From contig JAFKEE010000031.1 in NCBI GenBank assembly GCA_017307505.1, forward strand, positions 124,001-188,000: a stretch of DNA of 64,000 nt. Direction: 5' to 3'. Under the pieces are notes generated by a model. It had not been told where the DNA came from and ran no database searches. It worked only from the letters and a program-made list of their open reading frames with translations. The position numbers and the translations under genes were made by a program. This DNA is from Acidobacteriota bacterium (GTDB lineage Bacteria; Acidobacteriota; Terriglobia; Bryobacterales; Bryobacteraceae). Shown in pieces: positions 56,652-64,000 of this stretch. The first letter of the stretch is position 1. The number at the start of each line of letters is the position of its first letter.

Positions 56652-57416
56652 CTAACGCCAGAACTGGTACCAGCGTTTCGGCGCCTTCGGGATCGGCAGC
56701 GGACCAGGGTCCAGCGCCCGCCCATCGACTACACTTCGCGGATTGATCTCCAGAATGAGCTCCGCATACTCAGGTCCGTATCTTTGCATCAGATAATTCC
56801 GGGCCAGGTCCAGCCGCGGCGGCCGCCGCTGCGTATCGTGCGCATCGCTCGCCACGAAATGCGCCAGGCCGGAATCCAGCAGGCTGAGGCAGCACCGCTG
56901 GGCGGCAGGTCCGAACTTCCCCAGCAGGCTCTGGGCCGTTACCTGGAGAAAGGCCCCGCGCTCAACCCACCGGGTCAGCCGGCCTATGTCTTTGGCCAGG
57001 TGCGGATTGCGCTCAGGATGCGTGACAATCGGCACCAGTCCCACGGACATCAGTTCGGAGAAAATCTGCTCCGTGGAACTCATAATCAGGATGTCCGAGA
57101 ATTCCACCAGCAGGTAACCCCGGCCGTTGATCGAATACCGGTTGGGATTCTCCAGCGCCAGCCGGATGTTCTCATAGCTGAGATGAAAGTCGCAGCCGCG
57201 GTGCATCCGCAGCGTGGCGCCCATCAGCTTCTGCACCTGCTCCAGGCGCTCCTCCACCAGTTTCGGATCGTAATGATACTGGCTGTCGGCATGAGGCGAA
57301 GCAACAATGTCTGTGGTTCCGCAGGCGGCCGCCATTTTGGCCATGGCGAGACTGTCGTCAAGGGTGCGCGCCCCGTCATCCATGCCGAACAGAATGTGCG
57401 AATGAAGATCCACCAC
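56652..57416 (-). CDS. CpsB/YwqE-type PHP-domain tyrosine-protein phosphatase
   Basis: A 254-residue metal-dependent phosphatase. PHP motifs carrying the metal ligands are VDLHSHILFGMDDG (start), SPHADSQYHYD, VTHPERNP and VASDAHDTQRR. Enzymes of this type dephosphorylate the tyrosine cluster of the capsule autokinase, here the Wzc homologue at 26305, which resets polymerisation. It begins with one of two consecutive GTG codons. It is encoded about 28 kb from the kinase, on the opposite strand, at the far border of the polysaccharide locus. Confidence 0.9.
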   Translation of the reverse strand: MVDLHSHILFGMDDGARTLDDSLAMAKMAAACGTTDIVASPHADSQYHYDPKLVEERLEQVQKLMGATLRMHRGCDFHLSYENIRLALENPNRYSINGRGYLLVEFSDILIMSSTEQIFSELMSVGLVPIVTHPERNPHLAKDIGRLTRWVERGAFLQVTAQSLLGKFGPAAQRCCLSLLDSGLAHFVASDAHDTQRRPPRLDLARNYLMQRYGPEYAELILEINPRSVVDGRALDPGPLPIPKAPKRWYQFWR

Positions 57417-57460
57417 GACTTCAGTCTAGCCGCCGGGTGCCGCTGAATTCGAATTACCTC

Positions 57461-57475
57461 GTATGTCATATGACA
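57461..57475. promoter_or_regulatory. Palindromic motif upstream of the CpsB-type gene
   Basis: The segment contains the perfect 12-bp palindrome TGTCATATGACA (57464-57475), 45 bases upstream of the GTG start. Read on the minus strand, the 15 bases match the motif at 56583-56597 with two differences, suggesting a common DNA-binding regulator of the two genes. Confidence 0.45.
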
Positions 57476-57563
57476 GGCACACGTAATGCGCCAGCATTCG
57501 GTGAGAATAGTCCGGTTGGCTGTGCGGCCCCTGCCTCAATCGCGTCAACCGCTCGCTTAGGCC

Positions 57564-58454
57564 TTACTCCGGCTTCGGGCCTGCGCTCAGCAGTTCCAAA
57601 TACAGCTTCCCGCCCACAATCTGGTGAACAGCAGTCGAAGGATGGCCCGAATGGTAGTAGAAGTAGGTCGACGGCTGCAGGCACGGGGTCGTGTCCTCCC
57701 GGAAAATTGCTCTGCCCGCGCAGGCCGCCCAGGTGTTCTCGATCCCGTAGTCCACGGCAGCTCGCATCACGTAATCCATGAACAGCCCCCAACTGCTCAA
57801 CGTGATCTGAACATCGGGAAACTCCATGCGGATCTCGTGCGGGATGCGCGCCAGTTCCGGGTTCAAACGCCGCCCCACCGCGCTGAAGTTGGGCAGCGAC
57901 ATCGGCAGCAGCGCCAGCTCAAACCGCCGCGCCCCCACCGAGTGAAGGATCCTGATCTCCTCCTTCAGGTTCTCCACCGTCGTCGCGCTAGCCAGCCTGG
58001 AGTCGTTCAAGCCGCCCGCGAGGAAGAAAAGTGCCCGCCCCGGATTGAACTCAATGCTGCGGGCACGCACTCCGGCCACAAAGTCCTCCACCTGGTTTCG
58101 CATGCCATAGCCAAGCAGCGCCGTGTCGATCCGCCGCCCTGTGCCGCGGTCCGTCCGGGCGCCGCTCACCGCGTAGTTCAGGCTCGACCGGCTGTTCTCC
58201 GGTTTGGTGGCAGGCAGCAGGTCCAAACCCATGTGCCGGGCCAGGTAGACCACGGCCGTAGGCCCGTTCCCGTCGACATAGCCTGCCCCCGAGTCTGAAT
58301 AGCTGTCTCCAAAGACATACAACCGGTCATACCCCGCCGCCGGAGGCTGGGCCGCGTGGGCCTTTCCTCCTGGAAGCAGGATGCTACCGGATAGAGCAAC
58401 GGAGAACAGGGAAACGAGGGACAGTGACCGCGACGGCATGGGAATCAAGATCAT
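57564..58454 (-). CDS. Secreted SGNH/GDSL-type hydrolase
   Basis: A 296-residue exported esterase/lipase-like enzyme. A signal peptide (LSLVSLFSVALSGSILLPGGKAHA) precedes block I with the nucleophile Ser in YVFGDSYSDSGAGY, the oxyanion asparagine region ALFFLAGGLNDSR, and a C-terminal His in HPSTAVHQIVG. It could remove acyl groups from lipids or polysaccharide, the latter being attractive beside an acetylated EPS. Start is ATG 58454, with ATG 58439 as alternative; neither has a clear ribosome site. Confidence 0.85.
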   Translation of the reverse strand: MILIPMPSRSLSLVSLFSVALSGSILLPGGKAHAAQPPAAGYDRLYVFGDSYSDSGAGYVDGNGPTAVVYLARHMGLDLLPATKPENSRSSLNYAVSGARTDRGTGRRIDTALLGYGMRNQVEDFVAGVRARSIEFNPGRALFFLAGGLNDSRLASATTVENLKEEIRILHSVGARRFELALLPMSLPNFSAVGRRLNPELARIPHEIRMEFPDVQITLSSWGLFMDYVMRAAVDYGIENTWAACAGRAIFREDTTPCLQPSTYFYYHSGHPSTAVHQIVGGKLYLELLSAGPKPE

Positions 58455-58488
58455 CTTACAGGTCTTGGGCACGCCGTCGAGTCTGTGA

Positions 58489-59328
58489 TCAATGGTGACT
58501 GGGTGCGGCTGCTGCCTGGTGGCCGGCTGCGGCCCCTTCCTTCTTTTCGGGCGCGGGCGGTTCTGTCGCCGGAACCTCTCGGCCCATCTCCTCCATCTCA
58601 TCCAATCCAAGATTGCGGACGATGATCGAAATCCGGCGGTTCGTCGGATCCGTAGGCTCGGTCTTGAGCAGCAGCCGCCGGTCGGCAAAGCCCCGCACCT
58701 GGCTGATCCGCTCCTCCCCGATCCCGTGCGCGGTGAGAATCCGCCGGGCCGCATTCGCCCTGTCCGACGACAACTCCCAGTTCGAATACTCCCCCTCGCC
58801 AAACGGCTTGGAGTCGGTGTGCCCCTCGATCGCGACCTTGTGGGGCAGCTTCATCAACTCGTTGGCGAGCATCTGAATCAGCTCCACGCCCTCCTTCGTG
58901 GGACTCGGCGAACCCGTCAGGAAAAAGACGCCTCTCTGCGTCTCAAGAAGGTCAATTCGAAGCCCTTCCGCGCCCTGCGTGATGCGAACCTGCTTCTCCA
59001 TCTTGGCGAACGTGGGCGTCTGCTTCATCGCCTGCTCCAGCTTGTCCTTCAACTGGTGCATATCGTTCCGATTCAGCCGGGCTATATCGCCCGCTCCGAC
59101 GTTGCTGGACCCCACCTGCTTACCTTTGCCTGTCGGATCCAGGAAATATCCGCCCACCGCCTTCTTCACGCTTTCGCTGGAACTCAGCAGCCATAGCACG
59201 ATGAACAGCGCCATCATCGCCGTCACAAAGTCGGCATAGGCCACCTTCCAGGCGCCGCCGTGCTCATCGTCGTGCTCGGCATGCTTGTGGATAATGATGA
59301 TCGGCTGCTCTTTGCCGTGGCCGCTCAT
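58489..59328 (-). CDS. motB: Flagellar motor stator protein MotB
   Basis: A 279-residue inner-membrane protein with one helix carrying the proton-conducting Asp33 (AYADFVTAMMALFIVLWLL). A linker/plug region leads to a C-terminal OmpA-like peptidoglycan-binding domain (KVAIEGHTDSKPF ... LSSDRANAARRILTAHGIGEERISQVRGFADRRLL). The start overlaps the motA stop (ATGA). The tail after residue ~240 is Pro/Ala/Glu-rich. Flagellar use is inferred from the MotAB pairing and the chemotaxis genes opposite. Confidence 0.92.
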   Translation of the reverse strand: MSGHGKEQPIIIIHKHAEHDDEHGGAWKVAYADFVTAMMALFIVLWLLSSSESVKKAVGGYFLDPTGKGKQVGSSNVGAGDIARLNRNDMHQLKDKLEQAMKQTPTFAKMEKQVRITQGAEGLRIDLLETQRGVFFLTGSPSPTKEGVELIQMLANELMKLPHKVAIEGHTDSKPFGEGEYSNWELSSDRANAARRILTAHGIGEERISQVRGFADRRLLLKTEPTDPTNRRISIIVRNLGLDEMEEMGREVPATEPPAPEKKEGAAAGHQAAAAPSHH

Positions 59329-60197
59329 GCCGCTCCTCCGGCGCCCCGGGCCGCCCGGCACGCCTTATCCATCGCCTCGTACGACGGACGAACGTGATGC
59401 GGAATCGTCCGCCGTGCCGCCTCCAGGGCCAGCGACGGCGGCATGTCCTTGATGTAGGAGACCAGCGCCATGCGCAGGCAGGCGAAATACTCGCTCTGGT
59501 CATCCACCTGCTTCTTGATGTTCTGCGATATCGGGCCAACCAGTCCATAACAGAGCAGGATGCCCAGGAACGTGCCCACCAGCGCCGCCGCCACCTTGTG
59601 GCCGATCTCCTCGGGCGGCCCGCCCAGGGCGCCCATGGTGATCACGACACCCAGCACCGCCGCCACAATGCCCAGGCCCGGCAGGCTGTCGGCCATCGTG
59701 GAAAGCGCCGCCGCCGGAGCTTTGCTCTTCTTCTGCAGAATCTCCAGGTCCGCTTCCATGATGTGATCAATGTCGTGCGGCGAAACCCCGCCGATCAGCA
59801 CGCTGCGCATCGTGTCGCAAAAGAAGTAGAGCGCTTCAGGATTCTTCGTGATCGTCGGATGCTTCTGGAACAACGCGCTTTTCGACGGATCCACAACGTC
59901 GTCTTCCAGGCTGATCAGCCCCCGCCTCGTCGCGGCATCGAAGAACTCACTCAGGAACTTCAGGGTGTCCAGATACACCGTCGCGGAATAGCGCGAACCT
60001 TTGAATACCTGCAGGCTGCTTCCCACCAGCTTCTTAAGAATGCTTAAGGGATTCGCAATCAGCACCGATCCGACAGCCGCGCCGCCGATGATCAGGAGCT
60101 CCGCTGGCTGCAGCAGAACCAGAAAATTACCCTTCTCTAGAAAATAACCGCCGGCTATGCAGCCAAATACAACAATGATGCCAATGATCACAAACAT
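59325..60197 (-). CDS. motA: Flagellar motor stator protein MotA
   Basis: A 290-residue proton-channel subunit with four helices: two near the N-terminus (VIIGIIVVFGCIAGGYFL and LLIIGGAAVGSVLIANP) and two after the cytoplasmic loop (LPGLGIVAAVLGVVITMGAL and ALVGTFLGILLCYGLVGPI) containing the conserved prolines. The cytoplasmic loop holds the charged residues that contact FliG. A GAAGG site lies before the ATG. First gene of a motAB operon. Confidence 0.94.
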   Translation of the reverse strand: MFVIIGIIVVFGCIAGGYFLEKGNFLVLLQPAELLIIGGAAVGSVLIANPLSILKKLVGSSLQVFKGSRYSATVYLDTLKFLSEFFDAATRRGLISLEDDVVDPSKSALFQKHPTITKNPEALYFFCDTMRSVLIGGVSPHDIDHIMEADLEILQKKSKAPAAALSTMADSLPGLGIVAAVLGVVITMGALGGPPEEIGHKVAAALVGTFLGILLCYGLVGPISQNIKKQVDDQSEYFACLRMALVSYIKDMPPSLALEAARRTIPHHVRPSYEAMDKACRAARGAGGAA

Positions 60198-60612
60198 AGA
60201 GTGCCTTCACGTACACGATTCGACGCGCTGCCAGAACGCCATCGCCAGCCCCGCGCAGGGCCTTCCGGCGCGCCGAGCGAGCTCCGAAATCTTCTGATCG
60301 ACACCCCAGGAGATTTCCATTAGACCCATCTGCCGGCAGCCGTAATCGAGCCTGTACACGCGAGAATCGCACCCAATGATCCTAAACACAATGTTATCAA
60401 GGGCTCACCGTGAAACCTAACAAAAACATAAACATAGAGGCTACGGATGGTTCATATGAGGAAATCTACATTTATCGACCAACGTCTAATGAGAACTTCG
60501 GAGAGCGCCGAATAAAAGACATCGGGGTACTTACCTACTCGGACCCCGATGCCAGTAGCTACACGGGGTAGGGTGTCTAGACCACTCACCCCAATGCAGA
60601 TGAGGTCAGAAG
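60198..60612. other. 415-base divergent regulatory region between motA and the chemotaxis operon
   Basis: No gene is supported. The cheY-proximal half is AT-rich relative to the genome. Two stem-loops lie just before cheY: CATCGGGGT/ACCCCGATG (60520-60528, 60543-60551) and an imperfect repeat centred on TCTAGA (about 60567-60594). GCCGAATAA at 60507-60515 with TAAT 16 bases upstream loosely recalls a sigma-28 flagellar promoter but misses the consensus by several positions. Confidence 0.4.
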
Positions 60613-60978
60613 ATGAACATCCTTGTGGTCGACGATAGCAAGGCCATGCGCATGATCGTGCGCAGAACGCTTCGTCAGATCGGATACGGCAGTGAGAACG
60701 TGTTGGAAGCTTCCACAGGCGACGAAGCGCTGGAGATGGTCAAAGGCAACGTTCCTGACTTGATGCTCTGCGATTGGAACATGCCCGGCATGTCCGGTCT
60801 GGAACTTCTGCGAAACATCCGCCAGCGCACTCCAGACTTACGTTTCGTCTTCGTCACCACGGAGTGCACGAATGAGATGCGGCTCGAGGCCAAAGACGCC
60901 GGGGCTGACTACCTCATCAGCAAGCCCTTCACAGCGGAACACTTCCAACTCGCCCTCAATACGGTATTGAGACCATGA
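60613..60978 (+). CDS. cheY: CheY-like single-domain response regulator
   Basis: A 121-residue stand-alone receiver domain. The acid pocket is LVVDDSKAMR (Asp7, Asp8), the phosphorylated residue is Asp54 in MLCDWNMPGMSGLELL, Thr82/Thr83 follow in FVFVTTE, and Lys104 is in LISKPF. It would be phosphorylated by the CheA homologue two genes downstream. GAGG precedes the ATG and the stop overlaps the CheX-like start. Confidence 0.92.
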   Translation: MNILVVDDSKAMRMIVRRTLRQIGYGSENVLEASTGDEALEMVKGNVPDLMLCDWNMPGMSGLELLRNIRQRTPDLRFVFVTTECTNEMRLEAKDAGADYLISKPFTAEHFQLALNTVLRP

Positions 60979-61469
60979 GCGCTGTACCCAAACTCCCCGA
61001 TGTGACTACAATTGGAACCCTTCTGTCCGGAATCCTGGGCAGAAAGGTCGTCGTCGCCAAGTCACCCCCTCTCGACATGGGGCCCAGGGTCCAGAAAGTC
61101 TTTGGCGTCTACCGCGAGGCCTCCACCGGGCGCGTCTGCGTCTGCGTCGTAGACCTGGTCTTTGCCGCCAATGCCGCGGGTGCCATGCTCGTATTCCCAC
61201 CCTTCGCCGTGGCCAACGCGATCCGTGCCGGGAAACTGGACGAAGATCTCATGGAGACGATCCGCGAGATCCTCAACATCTGCTCGCGCTGCTTTCACGA
61301 GGAAGCTCGCGTCGTTCTCGCTGAAGTGTGCAGCGACCTCAACTCCCTGCCCGTCGAAGCGGCTCAGGTCCTCAAGACCCCGCTCCTGCGTTCCGACGTG
61401 TCGGCGAACATCACCGGCTACGCCGAAGGTCGCTTGACTCTGCTGCTCGGCAAACCGGTTCAGGGATAG
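60975..61469 (+). CDS. Putative CheX/CheC-like chemotaxis protein
   Basis: A 164-residue protein without clear full-length family motifs. A CheC/CheX-type relation is suggested by its position between cheY and cheA and by the helix LMETIREILNICSRCFHE, which is similar in placement to the E-x2-N helix of CheY-P phosphatases (Glu and Asn in REILN). If so it would dephosphorylate CheY. The stop is separated from cheA by an AGGAGG ribosome site. Alternative: an uncharacterised chemotaxis-operon protein. Confidence 0.6.
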   Translation: MSAVPKLPDVTTIGTLLSGILGRKVVVAKSPPLDMGPRVQKVFGVYREASTGRVCVCVVDLVFAANAAGAMLVFPPFAVANAIRAGKLDEDLMETIREILNICSRCFHEEARVVLAEVCSDLNSLPVEAAQVLKTPLLRSDVSANITGYAEGRLTLLLGKPVQG

Positions 61470-61482
61470 GAGGAACCCAACC

Positions 61483-64000
61483 ATGATGGAAGACCAGGAA
61501 GTAATAAGAGAGTTTCTGATCGAAAGCAATGAAAATCTGGCTCGCCTCGACAACGAGATCGTCGAACTGGAGCGCCGCCCCAAGGATGTAGAGCTGCTCG
61601 GCAGCATCTTTCGAACCTTTCACACCATCAAGGGGACGTGCAGCTTCCTGGGCTTCGCCCACCTGGAAACGGTGACCCACGCCGCCGAAAGCCTGCTCAG
61701 CAAGCTGCGAGCCGGTGAACTCGAGGCCACTGGTCACGTCATCTCCCTCATTCTGGAAGTGATCGACGCCGTAAGAGCCATCCTGGCCGAGATCGAACAG
61801 AACGGCGAGGAAGGCGAAAGCCTCTATACCGACCTCTCAGACCGCTTGAAACAGGTCTATCAGCAGTCCGGCGCCCCCGTTCAGGCAGCCGCACCTCCTG
61901 CAAAAGCGCCGGTCCCGGAAAAAGCGGTCGAGCCCGCCCCGGCCACTCCTGTTTCGTACCAGGAGCCCCTGCCGGAGCCCGTTGATCCGCCCGCAGCCTC
62001 CGACTCCTCCGAGCACTCCTCCTCCGTCGCCGACTCCGCCATCCGCGTCGACGTCGTCCTCCTCGACAAACTCATGAATCTCGTGGGCGAACTGGTCCTC
62101 GCCCGCAACCAGGTTCTCCAGTACAACACCCAGAACGACGACGCCTCCCTCAACTCAACCTCCCAGAGGCTGAACCTCATCACCACCGAACTGCAGGAAG
62201 GCGTCATGAAGACCCGCATGCAGCCCATCGGCGTGGTCTGGAACAAACTCCCCCGCGTCGTCCGCGACATTGCCTACTCCCTCGGCAAGCAGATCCGCCT
62301 GGAGATGGACGGCACCTCCACCGAACTCGACAAAACCATCATCGAGGCCATCAAGGACCCCCTCACCCACCTGGTCCGGAACTGCTGCGACCACGGCATC
62401 GAATCCCCGGCCACCCGCGTGGCGGCCGGGAAGAAACCGGCGGGCGTGGTCTTCCTCCGTGCCTACCATGAGGGCGGCCACGTCAACATCGAGATCAGTG
62501 ACGACGGCGCAGGCATTGACCTCGACCGCCTCAAGCAGAAAGCCCTCGAACGTGGCATCCTGCGCCTGGAACAGATAGACCGGCTCAGCGACCGCGAAGC
62601 GTTGAACCTGATCTTCCATCCAGGCTTCTCCACGGCAGAGCAGGTCACCAAGGTCTCCGGCCGCGGCGTCGGCATGGATGTCGTCCGCTCCAACATCGAG
62701 AAGATCGGCGGCCTCGTCGACGTCTCCAGCCGCCTGGGCTTCGGCACCACCGTCCGGCTCAAGATCCCCCTCACCCTGGCCATCATTCCAGGACTCGTCA
62801 TCACCAGCGGCGGCGAGCGTTTCGTCATTCCCCAGGTCAATCTGCTGGAACTCATCCGCCTCGAAGGTGAGGCCGGCGGCAAACAGATCGAACGCATCCA
62901 CGGCACGCTGGTCTACCGGCGCCGCGAACAGCTGCTGCCCATCGCCTATCTCAATGACGTCCTGCGGCTCAAAGGGCCTGATGACGCCGAGGCCGTGAAC
63001 ATCGTCGTACTGCAGGCCGAAGACCGCCAGTTCGGCCTCGTCGTCGACGGCATCAGCGACACCCAGGAAATCGTCGTGAAGCCGCTCAGCAAACAGCTCA
63101 AGGGTCTCACCACCTACGCCGGCGCCACCATCATGGGCGACGGTAAGGTCGTTCTGATCCTCGATGTCGTCGGCATCGGCCAGCTCTCCGGTGTACTCAC
63201 CGGTTCCGTCGAGCAGAATCGAGCGGATTCCCGCAAGAACCAGGCTTCCGCCGAATCCCAGTTGAAGCGACTGGTCCTGTTCCGCGCCGGCTCCCTCGAA
63301 CGAATCGCCGTACCGCTGGCACTCGTCGCCCGCCTGGAGGAGTTCCGGGCCTCCGCCCTCGAAAACACCGGCGGCCGCAAGGTCATTCAATACCGCGATT
63401 CCATCCTGCCGCTCGTCTCCCTCACCTCGCTCCTCGAGCCCGGAACGCCCGACGAGTCCTTCTCCCGGGATCCGGTCCAGGCCATCGTCTTTACCGACCG
63501 GGATCGAAGCGTCGGCGTCGTCGTCGACCAGATCATCGACATCGTCGAGGACTCCGCCGTCATTCAGCACCGCGGCGGCCGCCCGGGACTGCTCGGCTCC
63601 GCAGTGGTCGGCAACAATGTCACCGACTTCCTCGACCTCCACGCCATCCTGGAAGCCGCCTGCGGCGATTGGTTCGAGGAAAGCAAATCCCTGGCCGGCA
63701 TGCCCGTCGTCCTGCTGGCCGAGGGCTCTGCCTTCTCGCGGACGCTCCTCCGCTCCGATCTCGAATCCGCCGGCTACCGTGTCGTCGAAGCCGAGAACGA
63801 GCAGGACGTCCTCCGCACCCTCGATCAGCGCCGCATCGACGTACTCGTCGCCTCGATGGATCTTACGCCGGGCGGGGGCAAGTCCCTCCTCAAGGCGGTC
63901 CGGGAAATCCCCGGCCTCGAGACCCTTCCCATTGTTTCCCTCACGGCCGGAACGCCGCCGCCCGGTGCCGTCCACTCCGGCTTTGAGGACTGTCTGCAGA
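61483..64000 (+). CDS. cheA: CheA-type hybrid histidine kinase with two CheW domains and receiver (3' truncated by window)
   Basis: At least 839 residues are visible. Domain order: HPt with phosphorylated His47 (FRTFHTIKGTCSFLGF), a Pro/Ala-rich linker (about 128-185), dimerisation domain (RVDVVLLDKLMNLVGELVLARNQVL), HATPase with N-box LTHLVRNCCDHGIE and G-boxes ISDDGAGIDLD and GRGVGMDVVRS, and a first CheW domain (about 425-565). A second CheW-like domain (about 590-725) is followed by a receiver-like domain from ~742. The receiver lacks the usual paired acids (LLAEGS) and has Ser791 where the phosphoaspartate is expected (VLVASMDL), with Asp793 two residues later. No CheY-binding P2 domain is evident. 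AGGAGG lies nine bases before the ATG. Confidence 0.92.
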   Translation, partial: MMEDQEVIREFLIESNENLARLDNEIVELERRPKDVELLGSIFRTFHTIKGTCSFLGFAHLETVTHAAESLLSKLRAGELEATGHVISLILEVIDAVRAILAEIEQNGEEGESLYTDLSDRLKQVYQQSGAPVQAAAPPAKAPVPEKAVEPAPATPVSYQEPLPEPVDPPAASDSSEHSSSVADSAIRVDVVLLDKLMNLVGELVLARNQVLQYNTQNDDASLNSTSQRLNLITTELQEGVMKTRMQPIGVVWNKLPRVVRDIAYSLGKQIRLEMDGTSTELDKTIIEAIKDPLTHLVRNCCDHGIESPATRVAAGKKPAGVVFLRAYHEGGHVNIEISDDGAGIDLDRLKQKALERGILRLEQIDRLSDREALNLIFHPGFSTAEQVTKVSGRGVGMDVVRSNIEKIGGLVDVSSRLGFGTTVRLKIPLTLAIIPGLVITSGGERFVIPQVNLLELIRLEGEAGGKQIERIHGTLVYRRREQLLPIAYLNDVLRLKGPDDAEAVNIVVLQAEDRQFGLVVDGISDTQEIVVKPLSKQLKGLTTYAGATIMGDGKVVLILDVVGIGQLSGVLTGSVEQNRADSRKNQASAESQLKRLVLFRAGSLERIAVPLALVARLEEFRASALENTGGRKVIQYRDSILPLVSLTSLLEPGTPDESFSRDPVQAIVFTDRDRSVGVVVDQIIDIVEDSAVIQHRGGRPGLLGSAVVGNNVTDFLDLHAILEAACGDWFEESKSLAGMPVVLLAEGSAFSRTLLRSDLESAGYRVVEAENEQDVLRTLDQRRIDVLVASMDLTPGGGKSLLKAVREIPGLETLPIVSLTAGTPPPGAVHSGFEDCLQ

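Noticed and set aside
60500-60600. Cyclic-di-GMP (GEMM) riboswitch before cheY
   Set aside because: The conserved GEMM core sequences are not present; only generic stem-loops are seen.
62155-63975. 606-codon open frame on the minus strand
   Set aside because: It is antisense to the conserved kinase core and CheW domains of CheA. Its Asp/Glu/Gly-rich translation is the typical mirror of a GC-rich gene.

Overview
The window reads as chromosomal DNA of a high-GC member of the Acidobacteriota, most likely of the Solibacteres/Bryobacterales kind. The taxonomic clues are two Oar-type TonB-dependent receptors with a carboxypeptidase-regulatory N-terminus, an 'acidobacterial duplicated orphan permease' (ADOP) coupled to a PadR repressor, and a PEP-CTERM protein. 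This assignment is inferred from gene content; no rRNA or tRNA gene is present. Gene density is high and several operons have ATGA-type overlaps.

Layout. 0-8 kb: tail of an Oar-like receptor; a copper operon (CopZ-like chaperone, CopA Cu(I)-ATPase, CsoR sensor) whose promoter carries a G-tract CsoR-like operator; a secreted beta-propeller protein; an ADOP permease with its PadR regulator. 8-15.3 kb: a full-length Oar-like receptor and a biotin-dependent acyl-CoA (propionyl-CoA type) carboxylase pair. 15.5-23.2 kb: a CzcCBA-type heavy-metal RND pump followed by its own two-component system. 23.2-57.4 kb: a large exopolysaccharide locus. 57.5-58.5 kb: a secreted SGNH hydrolase. 58.5-64 kb: MotB/MotA on the minus strand and, divergently, a CheY / CheX-like / CheA chemotaxis operon that runs off the end.

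The exopolysaccharide locus contains nearly everything for a Wzx/Wzy-type pathway. It starts with a consensus promoter, a structured leader, a NusG/UpxY-type antiterminator and a small ribbon-helix-helix protein. Next come a Wza-type export protein and a Wzc-type tyrosine autokinase, whose likely partner is the CpsB-type PHP phosphatase at the far end. Six genes encode what looks like a complete CDP-tyvelose pathway: RfbF, RfbH, a reductase without a ferredoxin domain, RfbG, a paratose-synthase-like enzyme and RfbE. Then follow a flippase, a polymerase, seven glycosyltransferases, an acetyltransferase, a UDP-glucuronate 4-epimerase-like enzyme, a WecA/MraY-type initiating transferase with an extra C-terminal domain, an O-antigen ligase-like protein, and Gmd/Fcl for GDP-L-fucose. 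So CDP-tyvelose, GDP-fucose and a hexuronic acid are candidate building blocks.

No CRISPR array, insertion sequence, prophage or RNA gene was recognised. The most interesting items are the CDP-tyvelose pathway with its split electron-transfer chain, the RHH protein inserted in the EPS operon behind the antiterminator, a 15-bp sequence shared between the promoter regions of the CpsB-type and FecR-like genes, the insertion in the kinase domain of the Wzc homologue, and the CheA hybrid with an apparently degenerate receiver domain.
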